Under the pieces are notes generated by a model. It was not told the origin of the DNA, made no database searches, and was given only the letters and a program-made list of their open reading frames with translations. From IMG/VR virus record IMGVR_UViG_3300036945_000759, positions 1 to 26,943 of that record: DNA of 26,943 bases. The stretch is one strand, 5' to 3'. Origin of the DNA: a virus. How positions within the stretch are numbered: position 1 is the first letter of the stretch; every line of letters starts with the position of its first letter. Position numbers and translations under genes: made by a program. This document shows positions 1 through 9,645 of the stretch, piece by piece.

Positions 1-127
1 TGCTTTAGTAGGTTTAATAGCTTATTTCAAAACCTCACAGGAGGCAGCGGACAGGTTTGCAAAAGTATTTGGTGGATTAAATCAAGTATTTAATTTCTTT
101 ATTAAAAGTGTTGCGTTTATTGGTGAA
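1..127. repeat. Terminal direct repeat, left copy (circular contig overlap)
   Basis: Positions 1-127 are identical to 26817-26943. The repeat lies inside the tape-measure gene, and joining the ends restores one continuous reading frame. The sequence is therefore a closed circle or circularly permuted genome of 26,816 bp. A length of exactly 127 is also a common maximum assembly k-mer, so this is better read as assembly overlap than as a biological terminal repeat. Confidence 0.95.
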
Positions 128-2572
128 AATTTAGTAAAAGCTTTTGACAACCCTAAACAAGCAATTATTAATTTAGGAGAGAGTATAAAAGCAAATTTAA
201 TCAATAGATTTGTAGCTTTGAAAGAGATACTTGTTTCTATAACCACAGGAGATTTTAGTAAGTTGTCAGATTCTATTGTAAAAGCAAGCACAGGTATAGA
301 TGGCTTAGTTACTAAAACTGAAGCGTTTGCAAAGGCTACTAAAGAAGCTTATTTGATTGGAGAACAAATAGCTAAACAAAAGATAAAGATTGAGCTATTA
401 GAAATCAATAACAACAAGTTATCAAAAGAAAGTTTAAGAGACAGAGAGCGTTTAAGAAATATACAGGATAACGAATTTAAAACTACTACTCAAAAATTAA
501 ATGCTGCAAAAGAAATTATTAAGCTTGCTGATAGTGAATTAAAACGTCAAGAGGAATTATACAAAGTTAAGATAGAAACAGCTAAATTAGAATCAAAGGC
601 TAATGGTAATAAAAGAGAAGATTTAAAAGCTATTTCTGAATTAGAAGCTGAGTTAGCTGAAAAACAAGAAGAAAATGCAGGAGTTCGTAGTGAACAGGTG
701 GCGTTTGAATCAGCTTTAAGAAAATCTGTCATAGAAGAAAGTTTAGCTTTAGAAAAGCAATCAAGAGACATAAGAGCGGCTTTAATAGAAGATGAATATA
801 CTAAATTGAAAGTTATTGCTGAAAACGCAAAGAAAGATGCTGAAATTGAGGTTAAAAAATCTATCGCTACTGAAGAAAGCAAAAGAGATGCTCGATTAGC
901 TATTAATCAACAATATCAAAAGAGTTTAAAAGATATAGAAGAAATGGCTCAAAATGAAAGAAGTAATTTTGAAAAAGCTATGAGGGATAGACAGATAACT
1001 GAGTTGGATAACGAATTAGAAAGAAATATTAGAAATATTCAGGCTAAATTAGAAGATGATAAAGTAGCTGCTGAAAAAACAATAAAAGATAAACAAGTTT
1101 TATTGGAAACTATTTCTTTACTTGAAAGTAATGCACAAGAAGATATAACTAATTTAACTTTAAAAGCTGAAAAAGAAAAAGCTGAGAAAATAGCTGTTTT
1201 ACAAAAAGAATTATTGAACACTCGAAGTCAGATTTTAATAGAGAATTTAGAATATAACAATGGTTTGATTTTAAAAGCAACCGAACTTACTGAAAAGGAA
1301 AGATTTGATTTAATAAAAGCTAATGAGGAAGCAATCTTTAATGAAAGAACCCGTTTAGCAAAAGAAAATCAACAATCAGAATTGGACAACCTGAATAAGC
1401 TTTATGAAAGTAAATTGATTTCTACTGAAGAATATAATTTGAAATCACAAATACTTTTAGAGAAAGGGAATCAAGAATTAAGCAAAATTCAAAAAGAATA
1501 TGATGAAAAAAGTATTACTCAATCAAAAGAAACATCTCAACAAATAATTGATAATCAAGTTAATCAACTTGATTCTTTAAAAGGTTTATTTACTAATTTG
1601 ACTAATTTATCAAATGCTCTTTTTGAAGCACAGACTTCCGTTTTTAGAAGTAATATAGCTTCTATTGATGAAGAGTTAGAAAGTATAAGAGAAAAGAAAT
1701 CACTTTTAGATGAAGAACTTAATGCTATTGATGAAAGATATAAAGTATCACAAGAGAATATAAGTTCTTTAGAAGAAGATTTAGCAAAATCAACAGGTGG
1801 TCTATCTTTTGAAATACAGGCTCAATTAGATAAAGAAAGAGAAAAACAAGACAATTTATCTAAATCACGCAAAGACGCTGTAAAAGAAATTAATAGATTA
1901 AAAGCTGCTGAAAAATTGGCTACTGAGGAGAAAGTAAAACAAGGTAAAAAGATTGAAGAGGCACAAAAGAAACAAGCTTTAGTTGCTAATTTATTAACTT
2001 TAGCTCAAACAGGGTTAGCTATTGCTTCTATTGCTGCTTCTTCAGCCAAACAGGATTTTACTTTTGGTATAGCCACAGTAGCTTCTATTGTAGCTGTTGG
2101 TGCTGCTTTAATCACTAACATATTCGCTACAAAGGCTTCATTAGAAGGTTTCGCAGAAGGCGGTTTAGTGCCTTTGTCAGGGCAAAAAATAAACCCTTCT
2201 GATGGTATTCAAAGTAATTTTAGCAATGGTGATAATATGATAGCTTCAGTAAAAACAGGTGAAGTTATATTAAATGAAAGACAACAACAATTATTAGGTG
2301 GTGAGGCTACTTTCAGTAAATTAGGTTTAAAAGGTTTTGCAGATGGTGGACTTGTAACAACTAAAAATACTTCTTCTTCTTCTTCTATTCCTTCTGTAAA
2401 CAATATTGAAACAGTTGAGGTAGATACAAATTCAAACATTTTAGCACTAATTCAAAATCAAAACACAACCATTTTAGCACTTGCTTCAAGACCTATTTAT
2501 ACAAGTTTGATAGACATTGATTCAGCTACTGAAACTTTTAAAACCCAACAAAGTAGGATAACTGTTATTTAA
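1..2572 (+). CDS. Tail tape-measure protein, C-terminal part (gene begins at 26308)
   Basis: The frame is open from position 2 and is continuous, through the circular junction, with the start codon at 26308. The joined protein is 1026 aa, of which residues 171-1026 lie here. An apparent start at 218 is only an internal Met (residue 243). Residues about 260-825 are a long, charged, heptad-like coiled coil rich in E, K, L and I. A hydrophobic Ala/Ile-rich stretch follows (about 829-880). The Gly-rich end contains FAEGGLVP and a GEVILNERQ motif of a kind often seen near the C-terminus of Bacteroidota phage tape-measure proteins. The protein would set tail length and thread through the tail tube. 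At the usual 0.15 nm per residue, the tail would be about 150 nm (inference). The next gene starts 61 nt downstream. Confidence 0.85.
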   Translation, partial: ALVGLIAYFKTSQEAADRFAKVFGGLNQVFNFFIKSVAFIGENLVKAFDNPKQAIINLGESIKANLINRFVALKEILVSITTGDFSKLSDSIVKASTGIDGLVTKTEAFAKATKEAYLIGEQIAKQKIKIELLEINNNKLSKESLRDRERLRNIQDNEFKTTTQKLNAAKEIIKLADSELKRQEELYKVKIETAKLESKANGNKREDLKAISELEAELAEKQEENAGVRSEQVAFESALRKSVIEESLALEKQSRDIRAALIEDEYTKLKVIAENAKKDAEIEVKKSIATEESKRDARLAINQQYQKSLKDIEEMAQNERSNFEKAMRDRQITELDNELERNIRNIQAKLEDDKVAAEKTIKDKQVLLETISLLESNAQEDITNLTLKAEKEKAEKIAVLQKELLNTRSQILIENLEYNNGLILKATELTEKERFDLIKANEEAIFNERTRLAKENQQSELDNLNKLYESKLISTEEYNLKSQILLEKGNQELSKIQKEYDEKSITQSKETSQQIIDNQVNQLDSLKGLFTNLTNLSNALFEAQTSVFRSNIASIDEELESIREKKSLLDEELNAIDERYKVSQENISSLEEDLAKSTGGLSFEIQAQLDKEREKQDNLSKSRKDAVKEINRLKAAEKLATEEKVKQGKKIEEAQKKQALVANLLTLAQTGLAIASIAASSAKQDFTFGIATVASIVAVGAALITNIFATKASLEGFAEGGLVPLSGQKINPSDGIQSNFSNGDNMIASVKTGEVILNERQQQLLGGEATFSKLGLKGFADGGLVTTKNTSSSSSIPSVNNIETVEVDTNSNILALIQNQNTTILALASRPIYTSLIDIDSATETFKTQQSRITVI

Positions 2573-2606
2573 TAATTATTATTCTCTTTTACTTTTAGTT
2601 TTATAT

Positions 2607-2613
2607 CTATATA
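2607..2613 (+). promoter_or_regulatory. CTATATA box before the fibre gene
   Basis: CTATATA lies 20 nt before the start at 2634. It is one of seven such boxes before genes and a possible phage promoter element. Confidence 0.4.
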
Positions 2614-2633
2614 TTTAAAAAATAAAAAATCGT

Positions 2634-4796
2634 ATGGCTTTTAATTTAACAACAATACCAATAAACAATGACACTACTGTTGGAGAAGCTTTCACAATAG
2701 TGAGGGACAACCTTGACCAACAAATTCAAAATGTTGAACTAATAGGTTCTGATTTAACTTTCACCACACACGATGGGACTGATTTAGAAGTTAGTTTAAC
2801 TTCTTTAGCGGCAGGTGATTTAGATGCTACTTTAGAAAGAGGAAACACTACTGATAATGATATAATCATGCTAAACGCTGTTAATGAGTTAAAATTGGCA
2901 AAAGAGGTTATATTAATAAAAGATTTAATTGGTGAAAGAAAAACATCTATTGACGGAAGAGGGATCAAATTCTTTAATTTTCAAGATGATTTTATCAGTT
3001 TATCTTCAGGAGGTTATGCTCCTATTGGTGGATGTGAGGTTCTTTTACCAACAAGAACAGGTACTTTAGCCTTAATAGAAGATGTGAACGCATTGACGTT
3101 AGATAGTGTAACCACAGCAGGGAATACAACTATTAACAGAATAATTGTTGGTCAGATATTTATAAATCAACAGGTTGCGGATGAGCCACCTTTTTTAATA
3201 AGTATGTTGGACACAAATTCAAGACCAATTATATATATCAGTGATGTCTCAAACTCCAACTCTCTCACACTTTCTTCTGAATTATTGAGTTCAGGACGAG
3301 TGCAAAATTTCCAAGATAAAACAGGAACAATAGCTTTATTAGAAGATATTGATTTTACTTTTGAAAATGGTATAACTTTTGAAAACCCTGTTGTGAAATT
3401 AGGAGGAGATATAACTGAGAATACTACTTTTAATGCTTTTGGAGCATTTGATGTGAATTTCTTTTTATATGCTAATAGTGTTTTTGAAGTGGGAGTAACA
3501 AACCCTAATACTGACAATGTTCTTCAATTAAGATTAGGCTTTGATACTGTCAAGCTTGGTGTAGAGACTATTTCAGGGTTTGTTCAAACACTTCTTGATA
3601 ACGGTACTGTAAGTCTTAAATCGGCTTCCTTTAACAATTCTGCAAGTGCTGAAATACTTGTAGGACAAACTTATGTAACTGAGAATTATTCTGATACTCT
3701 TGGAGAATTTATTGGTTCTTGGTTTAAAAACTCTTCTGAAACAACCATGAGTGTTAAAAATAACACAGAGACAAAAGAAATGCGTATTGATGTTAGCCTT
3801 ATCACAGACGATTACAAACTATCAAATAGGGACGAAAATGGCACTGCTTTTTTAGAATTAAAACCTTTAAATAGTAATATAACTTCAGATGGTGCAATAG
3901 CTTTAAAAAATGCTGACAATAGTAGATCAATAGAATTATCAGATACAAATGGTATATTACTTAAAAATAATAAATCAAATCAGAAAATAAGGTTAGAAGG
4001 TGGTAATGGTTCTGATATAGAAATATATTCAAATGACATTGTTTTTTTACAAAACTTGAACGCAAATGTAACTTTAAATAGTTCAGGTTTATTGTTGAGT
4101 AGTACAGTTAAATCAACAGTATCTTCTAATACTACAAAAATAGATACAACTCCTACCGAAATTGTTGTATTTTCAGGTAGTGCAGGATTCAATGGTGTAA
4201 AATACTTTGCTGATTATAGTGCTGATTATACAAATAGAAGCTTAGTAGATAAAGGTTTTATAGATACTCAATTAACTTCTTATCAAACTTTAGCACAGAA
4301 AGGTGTTGTAAATGGATACGCCTCTCTTGGAGCAGATGGAAAACACGTAGCTTCAGAAATACCTGTTAGAGCTTATGGTGGTTTTACTTGGACAGGAGTT
4401 CTTTTCAATCAGAGCATTACCACGGCAAACGTTTTTGAAAAGGCAGGACAAGCCTCAGTGGTTATGGGTTCATTGAATTTATTTACTCACAGTACAGGAA
4501 GATTGACTTATACAGGTTCTGTTACAAAACAATTTAAAATACAAGGTTCTTGTAATATTACCTGCACTTCTACTTCTCAAACTATTTCGATCAGGATAGC
4601 TATAAACGGCACTACTTTAATAGGAAGTGAAAACATAACAGTTGTTTCTGCAACAGGAAGATGGGAAGGATTGACACCACAGATAATAACCAATTTATCT
4701 ACTAATGATTTCATTGAGATATACGTAACTAATAGCTCGAACGGTGGTGCAGTTAATCAGAGGACTATGAATTTAATAATTGAGCAAATAGATTAA
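2634..4796 (+). CDS. Tail fibre / receptor-binding protein
   Basis: This 720-aa protein is rich in beta-forming residues. Two copies of a short repeat, TGTLALIEDV (about residue 145) and TGTIALLEDI (about residue 230), match a motif frequent in fibre proteins. The segment GVVNGYASLGADGKH near residue 560 resembles the linker found before C-terminal domains of Bacteroidota phage fibres. The last ~140 residues look like a separate beta-sandwich domain suited to receptor binding. The gene follows the tape-measure gene, as expected for a distal tail protein, and precedes a strong terminator at 4853-4882. The ATG at 2634 follows an A-rich leader with a CTATATA box. No enzymatic motif was seen. The assignment rests on repeats, composition and position. 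Confidence 0.65.
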   Translation: MAFNLTTIPINNDTTVGEAFTIVRDNLDQQIQNVELIGSDLTFTTHDGTDLEVSLTSLAAGDLDATLERGNTTDNDIIMLNAVNELKLAKEVILIKDLIGERKTSIDGRGIKFFNFQDDFISLSSGGYAPIGGCEVLLPTRTGTLALIEDVNALTLDSVTTAGNTTINRIIVGQIFINQQVADEPPFLISMLDTNSRPIIYISDVSNSNSLTLSSELLSSGRVQNFQDKTGTIALLEDIDFTFENGITFENPVVKLGGDITENTTFNAFGAFDVNFFLYANSVFEVGVTNPNTDNVLQLRLGFDTVKLGVETISGFVQTLLDNGTVSLKSASFNNSASAEILVGQTYVTENYSDTLGEFIGSWFKNSSETTMSVKNNTETKEMRIDVSLITDDYKLSNRDENGTAFLELKPLNSNITSDGAIALKNADNSRSIELSDTNGILLKNNKSNQKIRLEGGNGSDIEIYSNDIVFLQNLNANVTLNSSGLLLSSTVKSTVSSNTTKIDTTPTEIVVFSGSAGFNGVKYFADYSADYTNRSLVDKGFIDTQLTSYQTLAQKGVVNGYASLGADGKHVASEIPVRAYGGFTWTGVLFNQSITTANVFEKAGQASVVMGSLNLFTHSTGRLTYTGSVTKQFKIQGSCNITCTSTSQTISIRIAINGTTLIGSENITVVSATGRWEGLTPQIITNLSTNDFIEIYVTNSSNGGAVNQRTMNLIIEQID

Positions 4797-4820
4797 TTTA
4801 CAATTAGATTAATTTACAAT
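4789..4820. repeat. 16-bp tandem duplication at the end of the fibre gene
   Basis: TAGATTAATTTACAAT occurs twice in direct succession (4789-4804 and 4805-4820). The first copy contains the stop codon of the fibre gene. It looks like a recent slippage duplication. Confidence 0.8.
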
Positions 4821-4852
4821 TAGGTTAAAACGAAACAAAAAGAAAGAAAGAA

Positions 4853-4882
4853 GGGAATCTGAAAAATGGTTTCCTTTTTTTT
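4853..4882 (+). terminator. Rho-independent terminator after the fibre gene
   Basis: GGGAATC (4853-4859) pairs with GGTTTCC (4868-4874) with two G-T wobbles and an 8-nt loop. Eight T's follow (4875-4882). It separates the tape-measure/fibre unit from the portal unit. Confidence 0.75.
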
Positions 4883-4890
4883 ATTTATTA

Positions 4891-4897
4891 CTATATA
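4891..4897 (+). promoter_or_regulatory. CTATATA box before the portal gene
   Basis: CTATATA lies 18 nt before the start at 4916 and 8 nt after the terminator T-run, where a new promoter would be expected. Confidence 0.45.
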
Positions 4898-4915
4898 AAA
4901 TAAAATACTTTAATT

Positions 4916-6073
4916 ATGAATAAAGATAAGATACAAGGTAGAAATGTGCAAATTAATAACAGTTTAGTAGAGAAACTTAACGTTTACACAGCAAAACCAC
5001 AAATAAATATAAAATCTTCTAACTTCTACATTTGGGGTTCGGACAACTTATACTCGCAAAAATTACTTGATTTGTTGGACTATTCCCCTATACATTCAGC
5101 TTGTATAAAGACAATAAAAACAGGTATCATAGGACAAGGATTTAAAGTAGATAACGAAAAGAATTTTAAACTATTTGAGAAATATAACACTCTTACTTTA
5201 AAAACTTTAATAACAAGATTTGCTTCTGATTGGGCTTTAAGTAATTCAATAGGTGCTAAGCTTATAAAAACAAAGGACGAAAAGAACTTTTTAATTGAGC
5301 ATAGTTCTTCTTTAAATATGAGAGTTTCAACAGATATTTCTTTTGAAAACATGATACCTTTATATTATGGTGTTAGTAGAGATTGGGCGAGAAAGAATCA
5401 AGCTGAAAATAAAGTAATAGTTTTACCTTCTTTTGATAGTAATAGAGGAGAAGAGGAAGTAGATTATGATGCTTACTTTTATAGATTTGTTGAATATAGT
5501 GCTGATGCGAGTTTTTACCCTACACCAAACTATCAGGCAGGAGTACCCGCTATTATAATTCAAAAACAAAGCAATGAGTTTAACTCATGGAATATGACAA
5601 ACAAATGGTCGCCTACTACTATTATAACAGTTGCAGGTATAATGGACGATATTGATAGTCAAAACACCATAGTAAACAACTTAGAAGCCCAATATAAAGG
5701 TGAAAAAAGCTCAGGTAGTACAATATTTTTATTTCCTGATAGTTTAGAAACAGCTCCAAAGATTGATGTTATAACACCTACTTTGACAGAAGGTCAGTTT
5801 TTAAACCTTATGACAGAAGCAACACAACAAATACTTTCAGCTCATCAAATTACTTCAGGAGAGATAGTTGGTTTACCAACAGGTGGAAGTACCTTAGGGG
5901 GAGACGTAAATAAAATTAAAGTAGCTTTTGAAATGTTTGATAATCAAGTCATAGCTCCTCAAAGAGAAATAATTAAAGAACAATTAAATTATCTTTTATT
6001 AGAAGGAGGATGGGATTTTCAAATACTTGAAATTACACCTAACTCTTTTAAATTGACAAATTCAACTGTCTAA
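4916..6073 (+). CDS. Portal protein
   Basis: This 385-aa protein has the organisation of a phage portal. An N-terminal segment containing YSPIHSACIKTIKTGIIGQG (about residues 56-75) corresponds to the usual region near the start of the clip/wing domain. A later part has SAHQITSGEIVGLPTGG (about 306-322) followed by helices. Portals form the dodecameric ring at the capsid vertex through which the terminase pumps DNA. It is followed after 26 nt by a connector-like gene, which supports a head-neck role. Its place after the tail fibre gene and about 14 kb from the terminase is unusual. It is preceded by a terminator and a CTATATA box, so it probably begins a transcription unit. Confidence 0.7.
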   Translation: MNKDKIQGRNVQINNSLVEKLNVYTAKPQINIKSSNFYIWGSDNLYSQKLLDLLDYSPIHSACIKTIKTGIIGQGFKVDNEKNFKLFEKYNTLTLKTLITRFASDWALSNSIGAKLIKTKDEKNFLIEHSSSLNMRVSTDISFENMIPLYYGVSRDWARKNQAENKVIVLPSFDSNRGEEEVDYDAYFYRFVEYSADASFYPTPNYQAGVPAIIIQKQSNEFNSWNMTNKWSPTTIITVAGIMDDIDSQNTIVNNLEAQYKGEKSSGSTIFLFPDSLETAPKIDVITPTLTEGQFLNLMTEATQQILSAHQITSGEIVGLPTGGSTLGGDVNKIKVAFEMFDNQVIAPQREIIKEQLNYLLLEGGWDFQILEITPNSFKLTNSTV

Positions 6074-6099
6074 TAAACAACATTTTAAATAAAAAAAGT

Positions 6100-6594
6100 A
6101 TGCTTTATACAACAACAGATATAAAAACAAATACATTAATACCTTCAACGATTGAGGATAGATTCCTTCTTTCTACTTTTGAAATAGTAGAGAGGTCTCA
6201 TATCTTGAATGTATTGGGGTCTGAGCTTCTTTCTGAGCTTACTTCTCAGTTTAAGACTAATACTATATCACCAAGCAACCAAGTCCTCTTAGACGAGCTT
6301 AGAACGCTTTACATAGTAGCCACAGTTTATCAAGGATTAACCTTTTGGAACAATAGAGTTTTTAAGACAGGAGTAGGAAAACAAAACAGTGCTTTTGTAG
6401 AAAATTTAAGTAAAGAAGAGGAGATTAATCATTCAGCTAATATGCTTCAAAGTGTTCAAACTTTAGAATCCTCTATGCAAAAATGGTTAAATGAAAATAG
6501 TATTAATTACCCTTTATATAAAACAAAAGAAAGAGGTAACACAGTTCGCAAAACAGGAGGGTTTTATTTAATTGATACAAAATGTTTGGATTAA
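6100..6594 (+). CDS. Head-tail connector/adaptor-like protein
   Basis: This 164-aa, mostly helical protein starts 26 nt after the portal gene. Its pattern resembles small head-neck connector families of Bacteroidota phages (I think of the DUF6712 type, from memory). A start like ITDIKTNTLIPSTI is followed by a helix around ILNVLGSELLSEL, a central LLDELRTLYIVATVYQG helix, then GVGKQ and a C-terminal NYPLYKT segment. Such proteins sit below the portal and close the neck. The last 13 nt overlap the next gene, so the two are translationally linked. The family match was not tested. Confidence 0.5.
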   Translation: MLYTTTDIKTNTLIPSTIEDRFLLSTFEIVERSHILNVLGSELLSELTSQFKTNTISPSNQVLLDELRTLYIVATVYQGLTFWNNRVFKTGVGKQNSAFVENLSKEEEINHSANMLQSVQTLESSMQKWLNENSINYPLYKTKERGNTVRKTGGFYLIDTKCLD

Positions 6595-6866
6595 GTTTAG
6601 AAATAGTATTATCCGTTTTAGGTTATGGTTTTAGCCTTTTCGGTGTTTATTTAGAGATAGTTAGAAGAATTGACAGGGTCACTCATAAAAAAGAGTTATT
6701 ACATGACAAAGTTACAGTTTTAGTAGATAGATTGATAAGACATGAAAATGATACAAAAGAATCTTTAAAAACTCTTCATACAAATTTTAATGATTTAAGT
6801 AAAAGTTTAAATGATCTATTATTGAAATTTGCTGTATTACAGGAGACATTAAAACATACTAAATAA
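6582..6866 (+). CDS. Small membrane-anchored coiled-coil protein
   Basis: This is a 94-aa protein. Residues about 4-27 (LEIVLSVLGYGFSLFGVYLE) are a single N-terminal membrane segment. The rest is a charged helix with heptad-like leucines (HTNFNDLSKSLNDLL), probably a coiled coil. It overlaps the connector gene by 13 nt and the next gene by one base (TAATG), so the cluster is a tight operon. A one-membrane-segment protein with a helical tail, next to another membrane protein, could belong to a lysis cassette (spanin- or holin-like). No sequence motif proves this. Function unknown. Confidence 0.5.
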   Translation: MFGLSLEIVLSVLGYGFSLFGVYLEIVRRIDRVTHKKELLHDKVTVLVDRLIRHENDTKESLKTLHTNFNDLSKSLNDLLLKFAVLQETLKHTK

Positions 6867-7219
6867 TGGACGAATATAAAGATATGTCAAAGGAAGAGTT
6901 TAAGGCTCGTATGTTAAAAAGTAAAGAAGCCTTAGAAGAAGGTTATGTTGAAAAGAGTTTATTCCATTATTTACTTATTGGTTTTAAAAGACTTGGAGCT
7001 ATGATAGCTTTAAACACTTACATATTGGTCAGTAAAGAACCAAGTCTTATCTTATTTTGGTCTTTATTACCTTTAGCTTTTATACTTTTAGTAAGAGACG
7101 GAGGAGAGAAGAAAAGTGAAAGAGAAACAGAAAGGGATAAGAAAGTAGATGAATTAAACAAAATTTTAGACAATCAAGAAAAAGAAAAGGACAAAAAAAA
7201 TAAATCAAATGGTAAATAA
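6866..7219 (+). CDS. Small membrane protein, holin candidate
   Basis: This 117-aa protein has a charged N-terminus and two hydrophobic segments, about residues 45-57 (marginal) and 62-78 (ILFWSLLPLAFILLV). Its C-terminal tail is strongly charged (EKEKDKKNKSNGK). Small size, two membrane segments and a basic tail are typical of holins, which permeabilise the inner membrane at lysis. The start codon overlaps the previous stop (TAATG), and the end overlaps the next gene by 11 nt. The holin call is inference from topology and position. No endolysin was recognised nearby. Confidence 0.4.
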   Translation: MDEYKDMSKEEFKARMLKSKEALEEGYVEKSLFHYLLIGFKRLGAMIALNTYILVSKEPSLILFWSLLPLAFILLVRDGGEKKSERETERDKKVDELNKILDNQEKEKDKKNKSNGK

Positions 7220-9593
7220 AATACAACCTTACGACTTCCATTTAAAAGGGAGTGCAGATGAAAATACATACGCTGTTGTTTTAGGAGAACCTAATCAAGG
7301 TAGCAAATCTGTTTTAATATTTAGTGCTTTTAATAATTTAGGAGGTGCTAACATGAACAATGTAACTTTGACCATTAATGGACTACCTATCTTTTTTACT
7401 TTAGAACCTACACAAGACCAATTAGGTAATGCAGGTTCTTTTGATAACGATAGTTGGTTAGAAAGAGTAGGGTTGCAATTATTTGCAGGTTCAGGAAACA
7501 CTTTTGCAAAAAGGAAAAGATATTGGTTAGATGTCTTAGTTGATTATTTGACACAAACTCCTATTGGTCTTGACTATAACATCTCAATAGATTATAAATA
7601 TACTGATTCAATAAGAATTGAAAGTAGAAGAAACAGTGCTAATCTAAATTTGACTTATTCGACTAATGGTGATTCTACAAACTTTTTTCTTTTAAAAGAA
7701 AACATAGCAGGTTTTAATGATTTCTCTCTTCAAGAAGACGAAAACGCTTACATAGGATGTGAAGTTTGGACTGATGATATAAGGAGTAAACCATTTAATT
7801 CTTATGCTTTAGAATACGCTTTTAACGGCACAACTTCTGAAACTCAAAGAAGATTTAATAGTAGATTATTTATTGATTTACAAAAATCTTTAACACAAGA
7901 CTTTAAATATTATTTTGATTTGAAAGGTATTTTTGAAGGAACTATAAGAACTTCTATACCTGTTTTTAATATTGAATCAAACGAAGACGATATTGATACT
8001 AACACAAAAGAGTTTAGGGTTATTCAAGACAGATCAGCTATAACCAATTATACAATAAGACCTTATGTTATACAAAATATTTCATCAAATGGAATAAAAA
8101 CTAAAAGAAAAACTTATTTATATCCGAGCATAGAACAAGGTAGAGATTTCAATGGTGATTTAATAACCGTAACTCCTGATTACAAATACTTTTTATTAAA
8201 CACTTTAAAAGAAACAAATCTTTATCCTTATTGGAGACAGTTTTATTTTAAAAACAATGAACCTTTTATACAAGAACCAATAAGAAGTAAAGCTGTAATA
8301 ACTTTCACTTATCCTATAATACCTGAGACTACTTCTTTTGAATTTACTACAACCAATACAGGTTTTCATAAAATAGACAATACAGCTCCTTACGTAGGTG
8401 TTTTTGAAGATGTAACTGATTTGTTAGAAAGGATTACTAAACTATGTGCGGACATAACTGCTGACTCAGGTGGTTATTTACAAGCCAATGTGATAGCTTC
8501 AAGAGGTTACTCAGAAGTAGATATTGAAATATATGAAACACAATTAGATGATACCTATATAACCGATGTTGTTTGTACCAATTCAGCAGCTTTAGTTTCA
8601 GTTAATCCTTATTCTATTAAAGGTTTAGTTAAAAACCAAGATGGTATTGAATACGATTGGGTTGATAAAGAAGGAGGAGTTTTATTTCTTTCTAAAAAAC
8701 CAAGACAATCTTTTTTACAAGTTAGATCAGATAAAAACCATTTTTACAAAAATGACCAAGATGGGACTTATCATTCTTACACTACACTTTCTATTTTAAT
8801 GAAGAATTTAACAAGTGAGATAAGTTTTTTTTCTTATTATAAATTAAAAGTTGTAGCAACAAAACTTGACAATTCAAAAGTAGAACGTTATCTTGGTTTA
8901 GTAGATACCTCAGATTCTTTAAAAGACTCTTTAGTTTTTACTTACCCTGAAGCATTTGACGAGGTAGCTTTATTTCCTTTATTAGATAATAAAAACGGTT
9001 TATATCATTTTACTACTTACTATAAGCATTATTTTCCAAACTTAGGAACTGATATAAAAGAAATATCTTTTCAAATGATAGTAGAAATAATAAGAGATTT
9101 GACTACATACTCCGCTCCTTATTCAGAAGTATTGACTTATAAAGTTGTAGCTCCTAATATTGTAAATACTAAAGTTATAAGATTTTTAAACTCAATTGGT
9201 GGATGGGATGAAGTATTATGTGATAGAACAATCAAAGTAGAGATAGATTCAAATGTTTCTTTATTCAGATCAAGTTCCCCTGTATATAAAAACACTTTAG
9301 AAAGTTATGCTGTAAAACCTATCAATGAGAATTTGAATGGTGAATTAACTGTTGGTGAAATAAATACTAACGAGACATTTACTTGTAGAATTGTTGTTAA
9401 TGATAGAGAGGAATGGGTTTATTTAAAAGAATTATTAACAAGTCCGACAGTTTTAGAACAAAACTCTTTAAATGAATACAGATATGTTTCAATAATCAAA
9501 TCAAATTGGATTGATAGTGTTGAAGAATCAAATCAGATATTTGAGTTCAGTTATAAATACCTACAAACAAACTCGGTAAAAGTAAACGTTTAA
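7209..9593 (+). CDS. Large tail/baseplate-like structural protein
   Basis: This 794-aa protein is rich in aromatic and beta-forming residues and has no membrane segment or enzymatic motif. Near residue 660 it has FLNSIGGWDEV, similar to the FLN-GGWD signature I associate with Bacteroidota phage and prophage tail proteins. It starts inside the end of the preceding membrane-protein gene (11-nt overlap) and is the last gene before the noncoding control region. A virion role in the tail tip or adhesion apparatus is likely by size, composition and company. The exact role is unknown. Confidence 0.5.
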   Translation: MVNKIQPYDFHLKGSADENTYAVVLGEPNQGSKSVLIFSAFNNLGGANMNNVTLTINGLPIFFTLEPTQDQLGNAGSFDNDSWLERVGLQLFAGSGNTFAKRKRYWLDVLVDYLTQTPIGLDYNISIDYKYTDSIRIESRRNSANLNLTYSTNGDSTNFFLLKENIAGFNDFSLQEDENAYIGCEVWTDDIRSKPFNSYALEYAFNGTTSETQRRFNSRLFIDLQKSLTQDFKYYFDLKGIFEGTIRTSIPVFNIESNEDDIDTNTKEFRVIQDRSAITNYTIRPYVIQNISSNGIKTKRKTYLYPSIEQGRDFNGDLITVTPDYKYFLLNTLKETNLYPYWRQFYFKNNEPFIQEPIRSKAVITFTYPIIPETTSFEFTTTNTGFHKIDNTAPYVGVFEDVTDLLERITKLCADITADSGGYLQANVIASRGYSEVDIEIYETQLDDTYITDVVCTNSAALVSVNPYSIKGLVKNQDGIEYDWVDKEGGVLFLSKKPRQSFLQVRSDKNHFYKNDQDGTYHSYTTLSILMKNLTSEISFFSYYKLKVVATKLDNSKVERYLGLVDTSDSLKDSLVFTYPEAFDEVALFPLLDNKNGLYHFTTYYKHYFPNLGTDIKEISFQMIVEIIRDLTTYSAPYSEVLTYKVVAPNIVNTKVIRFLNSIGGWDEVLCDRTIKVEIDSNVSLFRSSSPVYKNTLESYAVKPINENLNGELTVGEINTNETFTCRIVVNDREEWVYLKELLTSPTVLEQNSLNEYRYVSIIKSNWIDSVEESNQIFEFSYKYLQTNSVKVNV

Positions 9594-9645
9594 TACTTTG
9601 ATCAGTATAAGATTAAAAAGGCTAATTAAAAATACTTTATAAAAT

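Noticed and set aside
1-127. The 127-bp end repeat as a true packaged terminal repeat
   Set aside because: It lies in the middle of a coding gene, and its length equals a standard assembly k-mer. Assembly overlap of a circle is simpler.
547-882. Long minus-strand open frames opposite the tape measure, fibre, capsid and other genes
   Set aside because: They are Ser/Phe/Leu-rich shadows of Glu/Lys-rich + strand coding sequence and show no independent signals.
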